A model generated the notes under the pieces. That model was not told where the DNA came from, did not search any database, and saw only the letters and a program-made list of their open reading frames with translations. Made by a program: the position numbers and the translations under genes. From assembly GCA_023422735.1 (NCBI GenBank), contig JAFAGL010000093.1, positions 1-19,831 on the forward strand: a stretch of 19,831 nt of DNA, written 5' to 3'. How positions within the stretch are numbered: position 1 is the stretch's first letter; each line of letters starts with the position of its first letter. Below, piece by piece: positions 5,976 to 13,962 of the stretch. This DNA comes from Pseudomonadota bacterium. Lineage in GTDB: Bacteria > Pseudomonadota > Alphaproteobacteria > Rhizobiales > Rhizobiaceae.

Positions 5976-7178
5976 TTAGAAGAACGCTTGCAGGCCTGTC
6001 TGGGCGCGACCGAGGATAAGTGCGTGCACGTCATGCGTGCCCTCGTACGTATTCACCGTTTCCAGGTTCTGGGCGTGGCGCATCACGTGATATCCGCTCT
6101 GAATACCATTTCCGCCATGCATATCGCGAGCCTGCCGCGCAATATCGAGCGCTTTGCCGCAATTGTTGCGCTTGATGAGCGAAATCATCTCCGGCGCCAT
6201 CTTGCCTTCATCCATCAAGCGACCGACCCTCAGCGAAGCTTGCAGACCCAGCGATATCTCCGTTTGCATGTCGGCGAGCTTTTTTTGAAACAGCTGCGTT
6301 TGTGCCAGCGGTTTGTTGAACTGCTTTCGATCCAGCCCATATTGGCGCGCCCGCAACCAGCAATCCTCCGCAGCGCCCATCGCACCCCATGAAATTCCGT
6401 AGCGTGCGCGGTTCAGACAGCCGAAAGGTCCGGACAGACCAGACACGTTCGGCAGAAGCGCATCCTCGCCAACCTCTACATCTTCCATGACGATTTCGCC
6501 GGTAATCGATGCGCGCAGGGAAAGCTTGCCTTCAATCTTCGGCGCAGACAGGCCCGTCATGCCCTTTTCCAGAACAAAGCCGCGAATTGTATCCTTGCCT
6601 TTCTCATTGCGGAGCTTCGCCCACACAACAAACACATCGGCAATCGGCGCGTTGGAAATCCACATCTTTGATCCGGACAACCGATAACCGCCATCGGTTT
6701 TTTCCGCGCGTGTCTTCATGCCGCCGGGATCAGAGCCAGCGTCCGGCTCGGTCAATCCGAAGCAGCCAATCCATTCTCCGGAAGCGAGCTTTGGCAGATA
6801 TTTGCGGCGCTGATCTTCCGAGCCATAAGCATGGATCGGGTACATGACGAGCGAGGATTGCACGCTCATCATGGAGCGATAACCAGAATCAATCCGCTCG
6901 ACCTCGCGCGCGACAAGGCCGTAAGAGACATAGCCGGCACCGACCCCACCATATTCTTCGGAGATCGTGACACCCAGCAGCCCCGAAGCCCCCATTTCCG
7001 CAAAAATCGCGGGGTCGGTTTTTTCTTCGAGGTAAGCTTTTTCCACTCGAGGGGCGAGCTTGTCGGCGGCGAAATCCGCTGCGGCATCACGGATCATGCG
7101 CTCTTCTTCCAGCAACTGATCGTCGAGAAAAAATGGGTCCGACCAGACAAATGAAGCCGGCTTCGCCTCTTTTTGCAA
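5976..7178 (-). CDS. gcdH: Glutaryl-CoA dehydrogenase
   Basis: A 400-aa acyl-CoA dehydrogenase of the glutaryl-CoA subgroup. The enzyme oxidises and decarboxylates glutaryl-CoA to crotonyl-CoA and CO2, passing electrons through FAD to ETF. It acts in the cytoplasm in lysine, hydroxylysine and tryptophan breakdown. Visible hallmarks are the N-terminal DPFFLDDQLLEEERMIRDAA helix, SVQSSLVMYPI, the FAD-binding FGLTEPDAGSDP segment, and the C-terminal NTYEGTHDVHALILGR block in which Glu379 is the expected catalytic base. The Arg/Ser-rich 'SGYRSMMSVQSSL' element is typical of GcdH rather than short-chain acyl-CoA dehydrogenases. The start is TTG at 7178, set by a strong GGAGGA ribosome binding site 7 nt upstream and no in-frame ATG near it. 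It is monocistronic in this window and divergent from the GGDEF-EAL gene. Confidence 0.95.
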   Translation of the reverse strand: MQKEAKPASFVWSDPFFLDDQLLEEERMIRDAAADFAADKLAPRVEKAYLEEKTDPAIFAEMGASGLLGVTISEEYGGVGAGYVSYGLVAREVERIDSGYRSMMSVQSSLVMYPIHAYGSEDQRRKYLPKLASGEWIGCFGLTEPDAGSDPGGMKTRAEKTDGGYRLSGSKMWISNAPIADVFVVWAKLRNEKGKDTIRGFVLEKGMTGLSAPKIEGKLSLRASITGEIVMEDVEVGEDALLPNVSGLSGPFGCLNRARYGISWGAMGAAEDCWLRARQYGLDRKQFNKPLAQTQLFQKKLADMQTEISLGLQASLRVGRLMDEGKMAPEMISLIKRNNCGKALDIARQARDMHGGNGIQSGYHVMRHAQNLETVNTYEGTHDVHALILGRAQTGLQAFF

Positions 7179-7269
7179 TATGATTTCCTCCGAGTTAACT
7201 GGGCTGACGGAAGCTTTACCTTAAGTCGATCTATCTGATAATCACCAGCACAATCCCTCGCCAGCCACG

Positions 7270-7297
7270 TTGTATTAGTTTATCCTTGCATTAAAAT
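7270..7297 (+). promoter_or_regulatory. Candidate promoter for the GGDEF-EAL gene
   Basis: TTGTAT (7270-7275) and TAAAAT (7292-7297) are separated by 16 bp and lie about 45 bp before the ATG at 7342. The surrounding 160 bp between the divergent genes is richer in A and T than its flanks. This is a pattern match only. Confidence 0.35.
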
Positions 7298-7341
7298 CGT
7301 TCCGGACCACGCGTTCAGGAGCGCAAGGGGACGCATAGGAA

Positions 7342-9432
7342 ATGGCAGGGGCGCCGCTGAAGGCTGATACCGACCCGGACCAACGCTTAGGCACGCTGAT
7401 CAAACTGGCTTGCTGGCTTGCGTTGACGATGATGACAATCATGACTATCGCATCATTTGTGCTTCTACAACGTACGATTGCAGAACAACGGAGAAATTCG
7501 GAACTGCATCAACTGGCGATGGAACAGACTACTCTATCTCAACGCCTCGTCTTACTGGCCGTGTCATCAAATGACAGGCGCAATCAAACTAAGTTGCTGG
7601 TGGACTCCCTGCGCTCCAACGCCAAGCGGTTTGAAAGCAATTATGATCGTCTTCTTGCCCTCGCCAGTAAGCAGGCTGACGGCTCCTTATCATCGCTGTC
7701 ATCTACATTCAGCAGCGTCTTTTACCAAAGCCCCTATTATCTGGACTATTTCTCGTCTCAGCTTGCATCGAACAGTCGCCGCCTCGCATCCGCGCTGGAG
7801 GAGATTTTGACTGGTGGCCCGGTTCTGTCGGATTATATCGCCACCAGCGGTCGCGCCAATCTGGAACAAACCGTCGCGGACGCCACGCTGATTGGCTACG
7901 AAACGTTGAGCAAAAAACTCGATCAATTTTCAGAAGACCGGCAAGTCGATCTTTTAAGCCTTCACAGAAGAATCTTTTACTCAACACTCGGCGTGATCGC
8001 CTTGATCGCCATCCTCGTTTTTCGACCCATGACACGAATGATCGGACGTCGCACCAGACAGCTCATCAAGGCTCACGACGATATGACATTCGCGGCCGAA
8101 CATGATGCTCTCACGGGGTTGTTCAATCGCGGGTTTATCGTCGCAAATTTCGATCGGTTGCTCGCCGACAGCAGACAGCGGGGCGAACCGCTCGCAGTTC
8201 TGCAGCTTGACCTCGATCGGTTCAAACAGGTCAATGATACGTTCGGCCACCTGGTCGGTGATCATGTACTTGTGCGCACGGCCGAACGGTTGCGTGCCGC
8301 TTCGAGAAGTGAAGATATCTGCGTAAGGCTTGGTGGAGACGAATTCGTCGTCCTTGCTCGCGTAGGAAATGGGCGCGCAAGCGCAGAAGCCATCGCCAAC
8401 CGTTTTCTGGATCGTATCAATCGCCCGATTTCGTTTCAGGGGGTGACCGTTCACCCGCAGGCAACCATTGGCATTGCAATGTTCCCGGATGATGCCGGCA
8501 GCGACGAGGAGTTGCTTGTTCATGCCGATCTGGCGCTTTACGCCGCCAAGCGCATGGGTGGCGGGAAAATTGAATTCTTTACCAGCGAACTGCGCGAGGA
8601 CCTGGACTACCAGAAGGCATTCGCGCAAGATATCCGCGTGGCCATCGAGTCAGAGGCTTTCTGTGTTTACTTCCAACCCCAGATCGACCTCGTTACGCAG
8701 AAAGTTGAGGGTATCGAGGCACTGGTGCGCTGGGAACACCCGCAACGGGGTATGATTTCGCCGGCAATCTTTTTGCCGGTTGCAGAACGTAGTGGTTCCC
8801 TGGCCGAGATCGGTCGCATCGTGATGCGAAAGGCAATTGCGCAGGCTGCCGAATGGCACCACAACCATCTTGATTTCGGACGCTTGTCGCTGAATGCGTC
8901 GGGCGCTGAATTGCGCGATCCCGATTTTGAGACTTTCGTTTATTCGACGCTCGCGATTTCCGGTCTGCCAACCTCAATGGTTTCACTTGAGATCGTGGAA
9001 TCGGTTATTCTCGACGACGAGCGGATTGGTCTCAATACCAAGCTTCCCCGCTTGCGGAAATCCGGGGTTCATCTGGAACTCGACGATTTTGGCACCGGAT
9101 ACGCATCGCTGAGCCATATCGATCCCGACCAGATCGATCGGGTGAAGATAGACAGGCGGTTTGTTCACGATATCGATAAGCATCCTTCCAACTGCAAGAT
9201 CGTGCGAGCGATGATCGGCCTGGCGCAATCGCTGGATATCCGCGTTGTCGCGGAAGGCGCCGAAACACAAAGCGAGTTGGATAAACTACAGGAAGTTGGT
9301 TGTACGGTTGTACAAGGATACGGCGTTGCTTATCCGATGTCCGGGCCGGATGCGACCGTGTGGCTGCAGCAGCAGGCAAAGAAAGCTGCGCAAAGTGCAG
9401 CCGTCTCAACCTCTAAGGCTGCAACCAACTAG
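7342..9432 (+). CDS. Membrane-anchored bifunctional GGDEF-EAL cyclic-di-GMP protein
   Basis: A 696-aa protein with two membrane helices (about 22-44 and 211-229) bracketing a periplasmic segment of about 165 residues. A cytoplasmic GGDEF domain (about 245-415) and EAL domain (about 420-675) follow. The cyclase site RLGGDEF (329-335) is intact, and the inhibitory I-site R322-x2-D325 lies the expected five residues upstream. The phosphodiesterase site also looks complete: EAL (459-461), Asn518 in LNAS, Glu550 and Glu553 in the LEIVES segment, DDFGTG (581-586), Lys602 and Glu638. By these residues it could both make and degrade c-di-GMP, the net direction being set by an unknown periplasmic signal. 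The periplasmic part is mostly helical and I match it to no named sensor family; there is no clear HAMP, and a short basic helix links to GGDEF. The ATG at 7342 has an AAGGGGA-like site about 11 nt upstream. Confidence 0.93.
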   Translation: MAGAPLKADTDPDQRLGTLIKLACWLALTMMTIMTIASFVLLQRTIAEQRRNSELHQLAMEQTTLSQRLVLLAVSSNDRRNQTKLLVDSLRSNAKRFESNYDRLLALASKQADGSLSSLSSTFSSVFYQSPYYLDYFSSQLASNSRRLASALEEILTGGPVLSDYIATSGRANLEQTVADATLIGYETLSKKLDQFSEDRQVDLLSLHRRIFYSTLGVIALIAILVFRPMTRMIGRRTRQLIKAHDDMTFAAEHDALTGLFNRGFIVANFDRLLADSRQRGEPLAVLQLDLDRFKQVNDTFGHLVGDHVLVRTAERLRAASRSEDICVRLGGDEFVVLARVGNGRASAEAIANRFLDRINRPISFQGVTVHPQATIGIAMFPDDAGSDEELLVHADLALYAAKRMGGGKIEFFTSELREDLDYQKAFAQDIRVAIESEAFCVYFQPQIDLVTQKVEGIEALVRWEHPQRGMISPAIFLPVAERSGSLAEIGRIVMRKAIAQAAEWHHNHLDFGRLSLNASGAELRDPDFETFVYSTLAISGLPTSMVSLEIVESVILDDERIGLNTKLPRLRKSGVHLELDDFGTGYASLSHIDPDQIDRVKIDRRFVHDIDKHPSNCKIVRAMIGLAQSLDIRVVAEGAETQSELDKLQEVGCTVVQGYGVAYPMSGPDATVWLQQQAKKAAQSAAVSTSKAATN

Positions 9433-9442
9433 GATCGGGGCA

Positions 9443-9471
9443 CTGACGCCGCTTCGCGAATCTGGCTATAT
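9443..9471 (+). promoter_or_regulatory. Candidate mutL promoter giving a leaderless start
   Basis: CTGACG (9443-9448) is followed after 17 bp by CTATAT (9466-9471), close to the alphaproteobacterial housekeeping pattern CTTGAC-N17-CTATAT. If the last base of the -10 element is at position -7, transcription starts at 9478, the A of the mutL ATG. No Shine-Dalgarno-like sequence precedes that ATG. Confidence 0.45.
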
Positions 9472-9477
9472 AGCCTG

Positions 9478-11310
9478 ATGCCCATTCGTCAGCTCACTGA
9501 TAGCGTTATCAATCAGATCGCCGCCGGCGAAGTGATCGAACGTCCCGCCAGCGTCATCAAGGAACTGGTGGAAAATGCGCTTGATGCCGGTGCGCACCGC
9601 ATCGAGATCGCCACGGCAGGCGGTGGTTTGACGATGCTGCGGGTCACCGATGATGGCTCGGGCATGGGGCCGGAAGATCTTCCACTGGCCATCGGACGGC
9701 ATTGCACGTCCAAGCTTGGCGACAATATTTTCGATATTCGCTCTCTCGGTTTTCGCGGAGAAGCCCTTCCCTCCATCGGATCGGTGTCACGTTTGTCGAT
9801 CCGTTCGCGCACAGCCCACACACAGGCTTTCGAGATCCGGGTGGATGCCGGTCAAGTTCATCCGGTGAAACCCGCTGCGGGAAATCCCGGAACGGTCGTC
9901 GAAGTGCGGGACCTGTTTTTTTCTACGCCGGCGCGACTGAAATTCATGAAAAGCGAGCGCGCTGAAACGGCCGCGATCACCGATCTGGTGAAGCGCATCG
10001 CTATCGCCTTTCCGCGCGTCCGCTTTGTTTTGTCGGGAAGCGACCGCACCACGCTTGATTTGCCGGCCCACAACGGTGAAGATGACAGGATTGCCCGCAT
10101 CGCCGATGTTCTTGGAACGGATTTTGCCGACAACGCACTTCCGCTTGAAGCGGCGCGAGAAGGAATAGTGCTGACCGGTCACATATCCATTCCCGCTTAC
10201 AGCCGGGCCAATGGTTTGCAGGCGCATGTCTTCGTCAACGGCAGACCTGTGCGAGACAAGATGCTCGGAGGCGCAATCCGCGGTGCCTATGCCGATGTTT
10301 TGTCGCGCGATCGCTATCCCGTCACGGCTTTGTTTCTGACGCTCGATCCCTCGCAGGTGGATGTGAATGTGCACCCGGCAAAGGCTGATGTCAGATTCCG
10401 CGATCCTGGATTGGTGCGTGGCCTGCTGGTCGGGGGAATAAAGCAGGCATTGGCATTGGGTGGCGTTCGAGCGGCAACGACCGGAGCCGAGGGCATGTTG
10501 CGGGCGTTTCAGTCAGCGCCGACCTCGGAAACAAGCCAGTCTTATCCATTTCAAGGTTCAGGCTCCACCCCGCCACGAGCCCAACATACGGGGTTTTCGT
10601 ATTCCACCTCACCCTCACGACCGATCGACTTCGGTTTTCAAGAAAGCGCGCGCAGCGATTATTCCGATGACGACATGATCGCGGGCGAGGAACAGCAATC
10701 GGCAGGCGCGCCGGACAGTGATCATCAGACCCATAGTCTCGGCGCTGCCCGCGCGCAGGTCCACGAAAATTACATCGTCTCGCAAACCGAGACCTCCTTG
10801 ATTATTGTCGACCAGCACGCGGCGCATGAGCGACTTGTTTACGAGGCGTTGAAAACGGCTTTGCATGATCAGCCCGTTGCGACCCAGATGCTTCTTCTTC
10901 CCGAGATCGTCGATCTGCCAGCAGATGATGTCAGCCGGCTGGCGAGCCATGCCGCTTTCCTGCAAAGACTTGGTCTCGTCGTGGAGCCATTCGGTCCGGG
11001 CGCGGTTGCCGTGCGCGAAACGCCAGCAATGCTGGGCAAGGTGGACTCCGCTTCGCTGGTCCGTGATCTGGCCGACGAATTGGCCGAAAGCGATTCAGCT
11101 GATATTTTGACGCAACGGCTGCATGCGATCGCGTCTCGAATGGCTTGCCATGGCTCGATCCGCTCCGGGCGTCGCTTGCGCGCGGAAGAAATGAATGCGC
11201 TTTTGAGGCAAATGGAAGCCACGCCAGGCTCCGGTACCTGCAATCATGGCCGCCCCACCTATATCGAACTCAAACTTCACGATATAGAACGCCTGTTCGG
11301 CCGTCGTTGA
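9478..11310 (+). CDS. mutL: DNA mismatch repair protein MutL (endonuclease type)
   Basis: A 610-aa MutL. The N-terminal GHKL ATPase has the classic motifs: NQIAAGEVIERPASVIKELVENALDAG with Glu29 and Asn33, DDGSGM (58-63), GFRGEALPSIGSV (91-103) and STPARLKF (149-156). A low-complexity Ser/Pro linker (about 340-425) leads to the C-terminal dimerisation domain. That domain carries DQHAAHERLVYE (445-456), matching the metal-binding endonuclease motif DQHA-x2-E-x4-E. The partner motifs ACHGSIRSG (556-564) and CNHGRPT (587-593) are also present. It therefore should nick DNA itself, as expected in bacteria without MutH, after recruitment by MutS. It lies 45 bp after the GGDEF-EAL gene and 12 bp before DUF2093. 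The start is the family-typical MPIRQL, but no ribosome binding site precedes it. Confidence 0.98.
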   Translation: MPIRQLTDSVINQIAAGEVIERPASVIKELVENALDAGAHRIEIATAGGGLTMLRVTDDGSGMGPEDLPLAIGRHCTSKLGDNIFDIRSLGFRGEALPSIGSVSRLSIRSRTAHTQAFEIRVDAGQVHPVKPAAGNPGTVVEVRDLFFSTPARLKFMKSERAETAAITDLVKRIAIAFPRVRFVLSGSDRTTLDLPAHNGEDDRIARIADVLGTDFADNALPLEAAREGIVLTGHISIPAYSRANGLQAHVFVNGRPVRDKMLGGAIRGAYADVLSRDRYPVTALFLTLDPSQVDVNVHPAKADVRFRDPGLVRGLLVGGIKQALALGGVRAATTGAEGMLRAFQSAPTSETSQSYPFQGSGSTPPRAQHTGFSYSTSPSRPIDFGFQESARSDYSDDDMIAGEEQQSAGAPDSDHQTHSLGAARAQVHENYIVSQTETSLIIVDQHAAHERLVYEALKTALHDQPVATQMLLLPEIVDLPADDVSRLASHAAFLQRLGLVVEPFGPGAVAVRETPAMLGKVDSASLVRDLADELAESDSADILTQRLHAIASRMACHGSIRSGRRLRAEEMNALLRQMEATPGSGTCNHGRPTYIELKLHDIERLFGRR

Positions 11311-11322
11311 GAAGATGTGAGC

Positions 11323-11556
11323 ATGATGAACCGCTTTGAAGGTCCCGGATCACGGGAAGCCAAGATCCGCTATCTGGATGGCGATTTCCAGGTATTGAGC
11401 CCCGGCGCTTTTGTGCGCTGCGCAGTTACGCATGAATCCATTCCGCTTGAGGAATTGCGTTATTGGAGCGTTGCGCGTCAGGAACCCTATGCCAATGCCC
11501 AGATTTCTCTCGACCGCGAGATCGAACACAATCCAGAGCTTCGTAAGCGAAGCTGA
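11323..11556 (+). CDS. DUF2093 domain protein
   Basis: A 77-aa protein that fills the whole DUF2093 family, found mainly in Alphaproteobacteria. The family-like core is AKIRYLDGDFQVLSPGAFVRCAVT, then IPLEELRYWSV and RQEPY. The VRCAVT-x3-IPLEELRYW pattern looks like a small beta-rich fold with a single cysteine, and no function is known to me. Three starts are possible: GTG at 11317 and ATG at 11323 or 11326. I chose 11323 because GAGAAG lies 8 nt upstream. It follows the mutL stop by 12 bp and probably shares its transcript, and a terminator lies about 55 bp downstream. Its frequent place between mutL and lpxK in rhizobia suggests conserved position, not necessarily shared function. Confidence 0.87.
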   Translation: MMNRFEGPGSREAKIRYLDGDFQVLSPGAFVRCAVTHESIPLEELRYWSVARQEPYANAQISLDREIEHNPELRKRS

Positions 11557-11613
11557 TTTCCATTGCAGCTGCGCTACCCGTCCGGTCTGCAAAGCTTCGA
11601 CCTGATCATCATC

Positions 11614-11644
11614 GGCGCCGTATGCGCTAGCTGCGGCGCCTTTT
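11614..11644 (+). terminator. Intrinsic terminator of mutL-DUF2093, overlapping lpxK 3' end
   Basis: The stem GGCGCCG (11614-11620) / CGGCGCC (11634-11640), extended by T-G and A-T pairs, closes a loop of about 9 nt and is followed by TTTT (11641-11644). The right arm and T run lie inside the last codons of the convergent lpxK gene, whose stop (11627-11629) falls in the loop. Confidence 0.7.
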
Positions 11645-12649
11645 ATACGCGCTGAGTGCAGCGTCGATTATCCGGTCGGGCGCAGTTGGATTATCGAAAA
11701 CAGTTTCGATCTTCAGCACTTCAACCTGTTCCAGAAATTTGTTGGTTGCAGGTGACCACCCTGACAAGCGCGCCACATCCTTTTCGGTCGTGATGAGCCG
11801 CGCGCTGAGCTTGCCCGCAGACCGTTCCAGATCCGCGATTTCATCTTCCCCGTAAGCGTGATGATCCGGAAAGCTTCGCGTGGCAATCACATTCGCGCCG
11901 GTTTGTCGAAGGGTTTGAAAGAATTTCTCGTTATTGCCGATTCCCGCGAATGCCAGATATCTCTGTCCTTCAAACATCTGCCCAGGCCGGAGTTGTGTAA
12001 AAGCCTCGAATACTGTTCTCCCGGCCCGCGCCGCATGTCGAACCACGCCATCCGCTGCCTCGCCGCGTCCGACTTTCAAAAGCGCGTCCGTGAACCGCAA
12101 TTGCTCTACCAAGCCCAGGCGCAAAGGGCCGCCGGGAATGACATGGCCATTGCCGAGACCTCGCACCGCGTCAACGACCAAAAGCGCGAAGTCGATATGT
12201 ATGCGCCCGCTTTGAAAGCCGTCATCCATGACGAGGATGTCGCAGCCCTTTTGCAGAAGAAGCTGAGACGCGGCTGCGCGATCAGGCGAAACCGCAACCG
12301 GTGCCGCTTGCGCCAACAGCAGCGGCTCGTCACCCACATGGCGCGCAATATCGTGATGGAGATCAACCAGATGCGGCTTGCCGAAACTTCCGCCATGGCC
12401 GCGTGAAAGAATGCCGGGCTTCAATCCGCGCGCGCGCATGGCACTGGCCAAAGCAATGGCGACCGGCGTCTTCCCGGCGCCTCCAACCGTGAAATTTCCG
12501 ACGCAGATCACGGGAGCCGGAATCTTGACACGCGGGGCACGGCGCATCTGTCGTTTAGCGACCGCGCCATAAAGCATCGAGGCTGGCCACAGGCTCCATG
12601 CTCGCCAATCGGCCTTCTCCCACCAGAATGGCGGCGCCTCGCTTCCCAT
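11627..12649 (-). CDS. lpxK: Tetraacyldisaccharide 4'-kinase LpxK
   Basis: A 340-aa LpxK, of usual length. It phosphorylates the 4' position of tetraacyl-disaccharide-1-phosphate with ATP to give lipid IVA at the cytoplasmic face of the inner membrane. The Walker A loop GNFTVGGAGKTP is at 51-62, GDEPLLLA follows near 106-113, and the family signature VMDDGFQ is near 140. The N-terminal segment (about 15-35), with Trp-rich and hydrophobic residues, fits the membrane-anchoring helix of the family. The ATG overlaps the waaA stop by one base (TGATG), so translation is probably coupled. Pairing with waaA in one operon is standard, since WaaA uses the LpxK product. It is the last gene of the operon and converges on DUF2093. 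Confidence 0.97.
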   Translation of the reverse strand: MGSEAPPFWWEKADWRAWSLWPASMLYGAVAKRQMRRAPRVKIPAPVICVGNFTVGGAGKTPVAIALASAMRARGLKPGILSRGHGGSFGKPHLVDLHHDIARHVGDEPLLLAQAAPVAVSPDRAAASQLLLQKGCDILVMDDGFQSGRIHIDFALLVVDAVRGLGNGHVIPGGPLRLGLVEQLRFTDALLKVGRGEAADGVVRHAARAGRTVFEAFTQLRPGQMFEGQRYLAFAGIGNNEKFFQTLRQTGANVIATRSFPDHHAYGEDEIADLERSAGKLSARLITTEKDVARLSGWSPATNKFLEQVEVLKIETVFDNPTAPDRIIDAALSAYKRRRS

Positions 12650-13962
12650 CAGTTCGACCCGCCTTCCAGGCGCGCCTTGACGACAAGAGGATGAATGAAG
12701 GGATCCAGGGACCTGAGAGTGCGATCCAAAGCACCCCGCATTTCTTCTACCGTCGAAAAGGCGGCAGCAGCCATTTTCTGTCGCACATCTTCATGCTTGA
12801 ACAGGTAGTTCAAAGCGCCGATCAGCGCTTCTTCATCCTTCACAAGTCCCGCACCACCGCTTTCAATCAGCTTGCCGTAGATGTCGCGAAAATTCTGAAC
12901 ATTCTCTCCAGCCAGAACCGCAGTGTCGAGCATGGCAGGTTCAATCGGATTCTGTCCGCCGTCGCCCACAAGCGATCGGCCGACAAAAGCAACCGGCGTC
13001 AGCCGGAGATAAAGCCCCATATCACCGATCGTATCACCGAGAAGCACATCTACCTTGTCATCGATGCTTTCATTCAAGCTTTGTCGGGCGACAACCAGAC
13101 CTTGCTCTTGGAGTTCGGTGACCACCGCTTCACCCCGTTCAGGATGACGCGGCACCATGATCGTCAGGAGGTTCGGATGCCGCGCTTTGAGTTGTACATG
13201 CACACGTCCCGCCAGCGCTTCCTCTCCTGGATGCGTGGAAACCGCAGCCCAGACCGGACGGCCTTCGATCTGGGATCTACGGAGTGTGTAGGCATCCCAA
13301 TTATAGGGCGGAGGGTCGGTGTCGAGCTTCAAATTCCCGGAAACGGTGACAGGCCGGGCACCGAGCGTTCGAAAACGCTCGCCGTCGATCTCGGATTGCG
13401 CCACCACATGCGCGAAATTCTCAAACAAGGCTTCGGCCAGATGAGGTCGCTTCTGCCACGACTTGAACGAGCGGTCGGACAGGCGCGCATTGACCAGAAC
13501 CTGCGGGATGCGGCGCTTGCGAAGCGCCAGGATGGTCGTTGGCCAGATTTCCGACTCCGCTATGATCGCGAGATCCGGCTTCCAATGATCGAGAAAGCGC
13601 GAAACAGCCGGCTTGAGATCAAGCGGCACATATTGGTGAATAACACGGTCGCCGAGCCGTTTGGCAACGATCTTTGCGGAAGTGACTGTTCCCGTCGTCA
13701 GAACCACCCGAATGCCTACACCCATAATGCGCCGGATAAGCGGGATCACCGCCCCCGTTTCGCCCACGCTCGCAGCATGTATCCAGATCAAAGGACCGTC
13801 CGGTCGTGGCTGGCCGGCAACGCCATAACGCTCGCGCCGCCTTTGCCGGTCTTCCTTGCCCCGGCTGGCGCGATAAGCGACATATGGCCCGATAAACGGG
13901 TATGCGAGCGAGCCTGCCAGGCCGTAAAACGACAAGATGCGTTTTGCCCATCTCTCGCTCAC
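12649..13962 (-). CDS. waaA: 3-deoxy-D-manno-octulosonic acid (Kdo) transferase
   Basis: A 437-aa GT30 enzyme that transfers Kdo from CMP-Kdo to lipid IVA at the inner membrane. The N-terminus has one hydrophobic anchor (about 9-30, GLAGSLAYPFIGPYVAY). The first Rossmann domain holds HAASVGE (62-68) with the catalytic Glu68, and AESEIWPT follows. The second domain has VPRHPERGE, GDTIGDMGLYL, and the nucleotide-binding GGQNPIEPA. The start is GTG at 13962, chosen because a perfect GGAGG lies 6 nt upstream and because it overlaps the DUF374 stop in a GTGA arrangement. Whether it adds one or two Kdo residues cannot be told from sequence. Confidence 0.97.
   Translation of the reverse strand: MSERWAKRILSFYGLAGSLAYPFIGPYVAYRASRGKEDRQRRRERYGVAGQPRPDGPLIWIHAASVGETGAVIPLIRRIMGVGIRVVLTTGTVTSAKIVAKRLGDRVIHQYVPLDLKPAVSRFLDHWKPDLAIIAESEIWPTTILALRKRRIPQVLVNARLSDRSFKSWQKRPHLAEALFENFAHVVAQSEIDGERFRTLGARPVTVSGNLKLDTDPPPYNWDAYTLRRSQIEGRPVWAAVSTHPGEEALAGRVHVQLKARHPNLLTIMVPRHPERGEAVVTELQEQGLVVARQSLNESIDDKVDVLLGDTIGDMGLYLRLTPVAFVGRSLVGDGGQNPIEPAMLDTAVLAGENVQNFRDIYGKLIESGGAGLVKDEEALIGALNYLFKHEDVRQKMAAAAFSTVEEMRGALDRTLRSLDPFIHPLVVKARLEGGSN

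Noticed and set aside
7981..8628. A 215-codon minus-strand frame opposite the GGDEF-EAL gene
   Set aside because: The opposite strand carries the GGDEF domain with an intact active site. The antisense product has no motifs or ribosome binding site that I can support.
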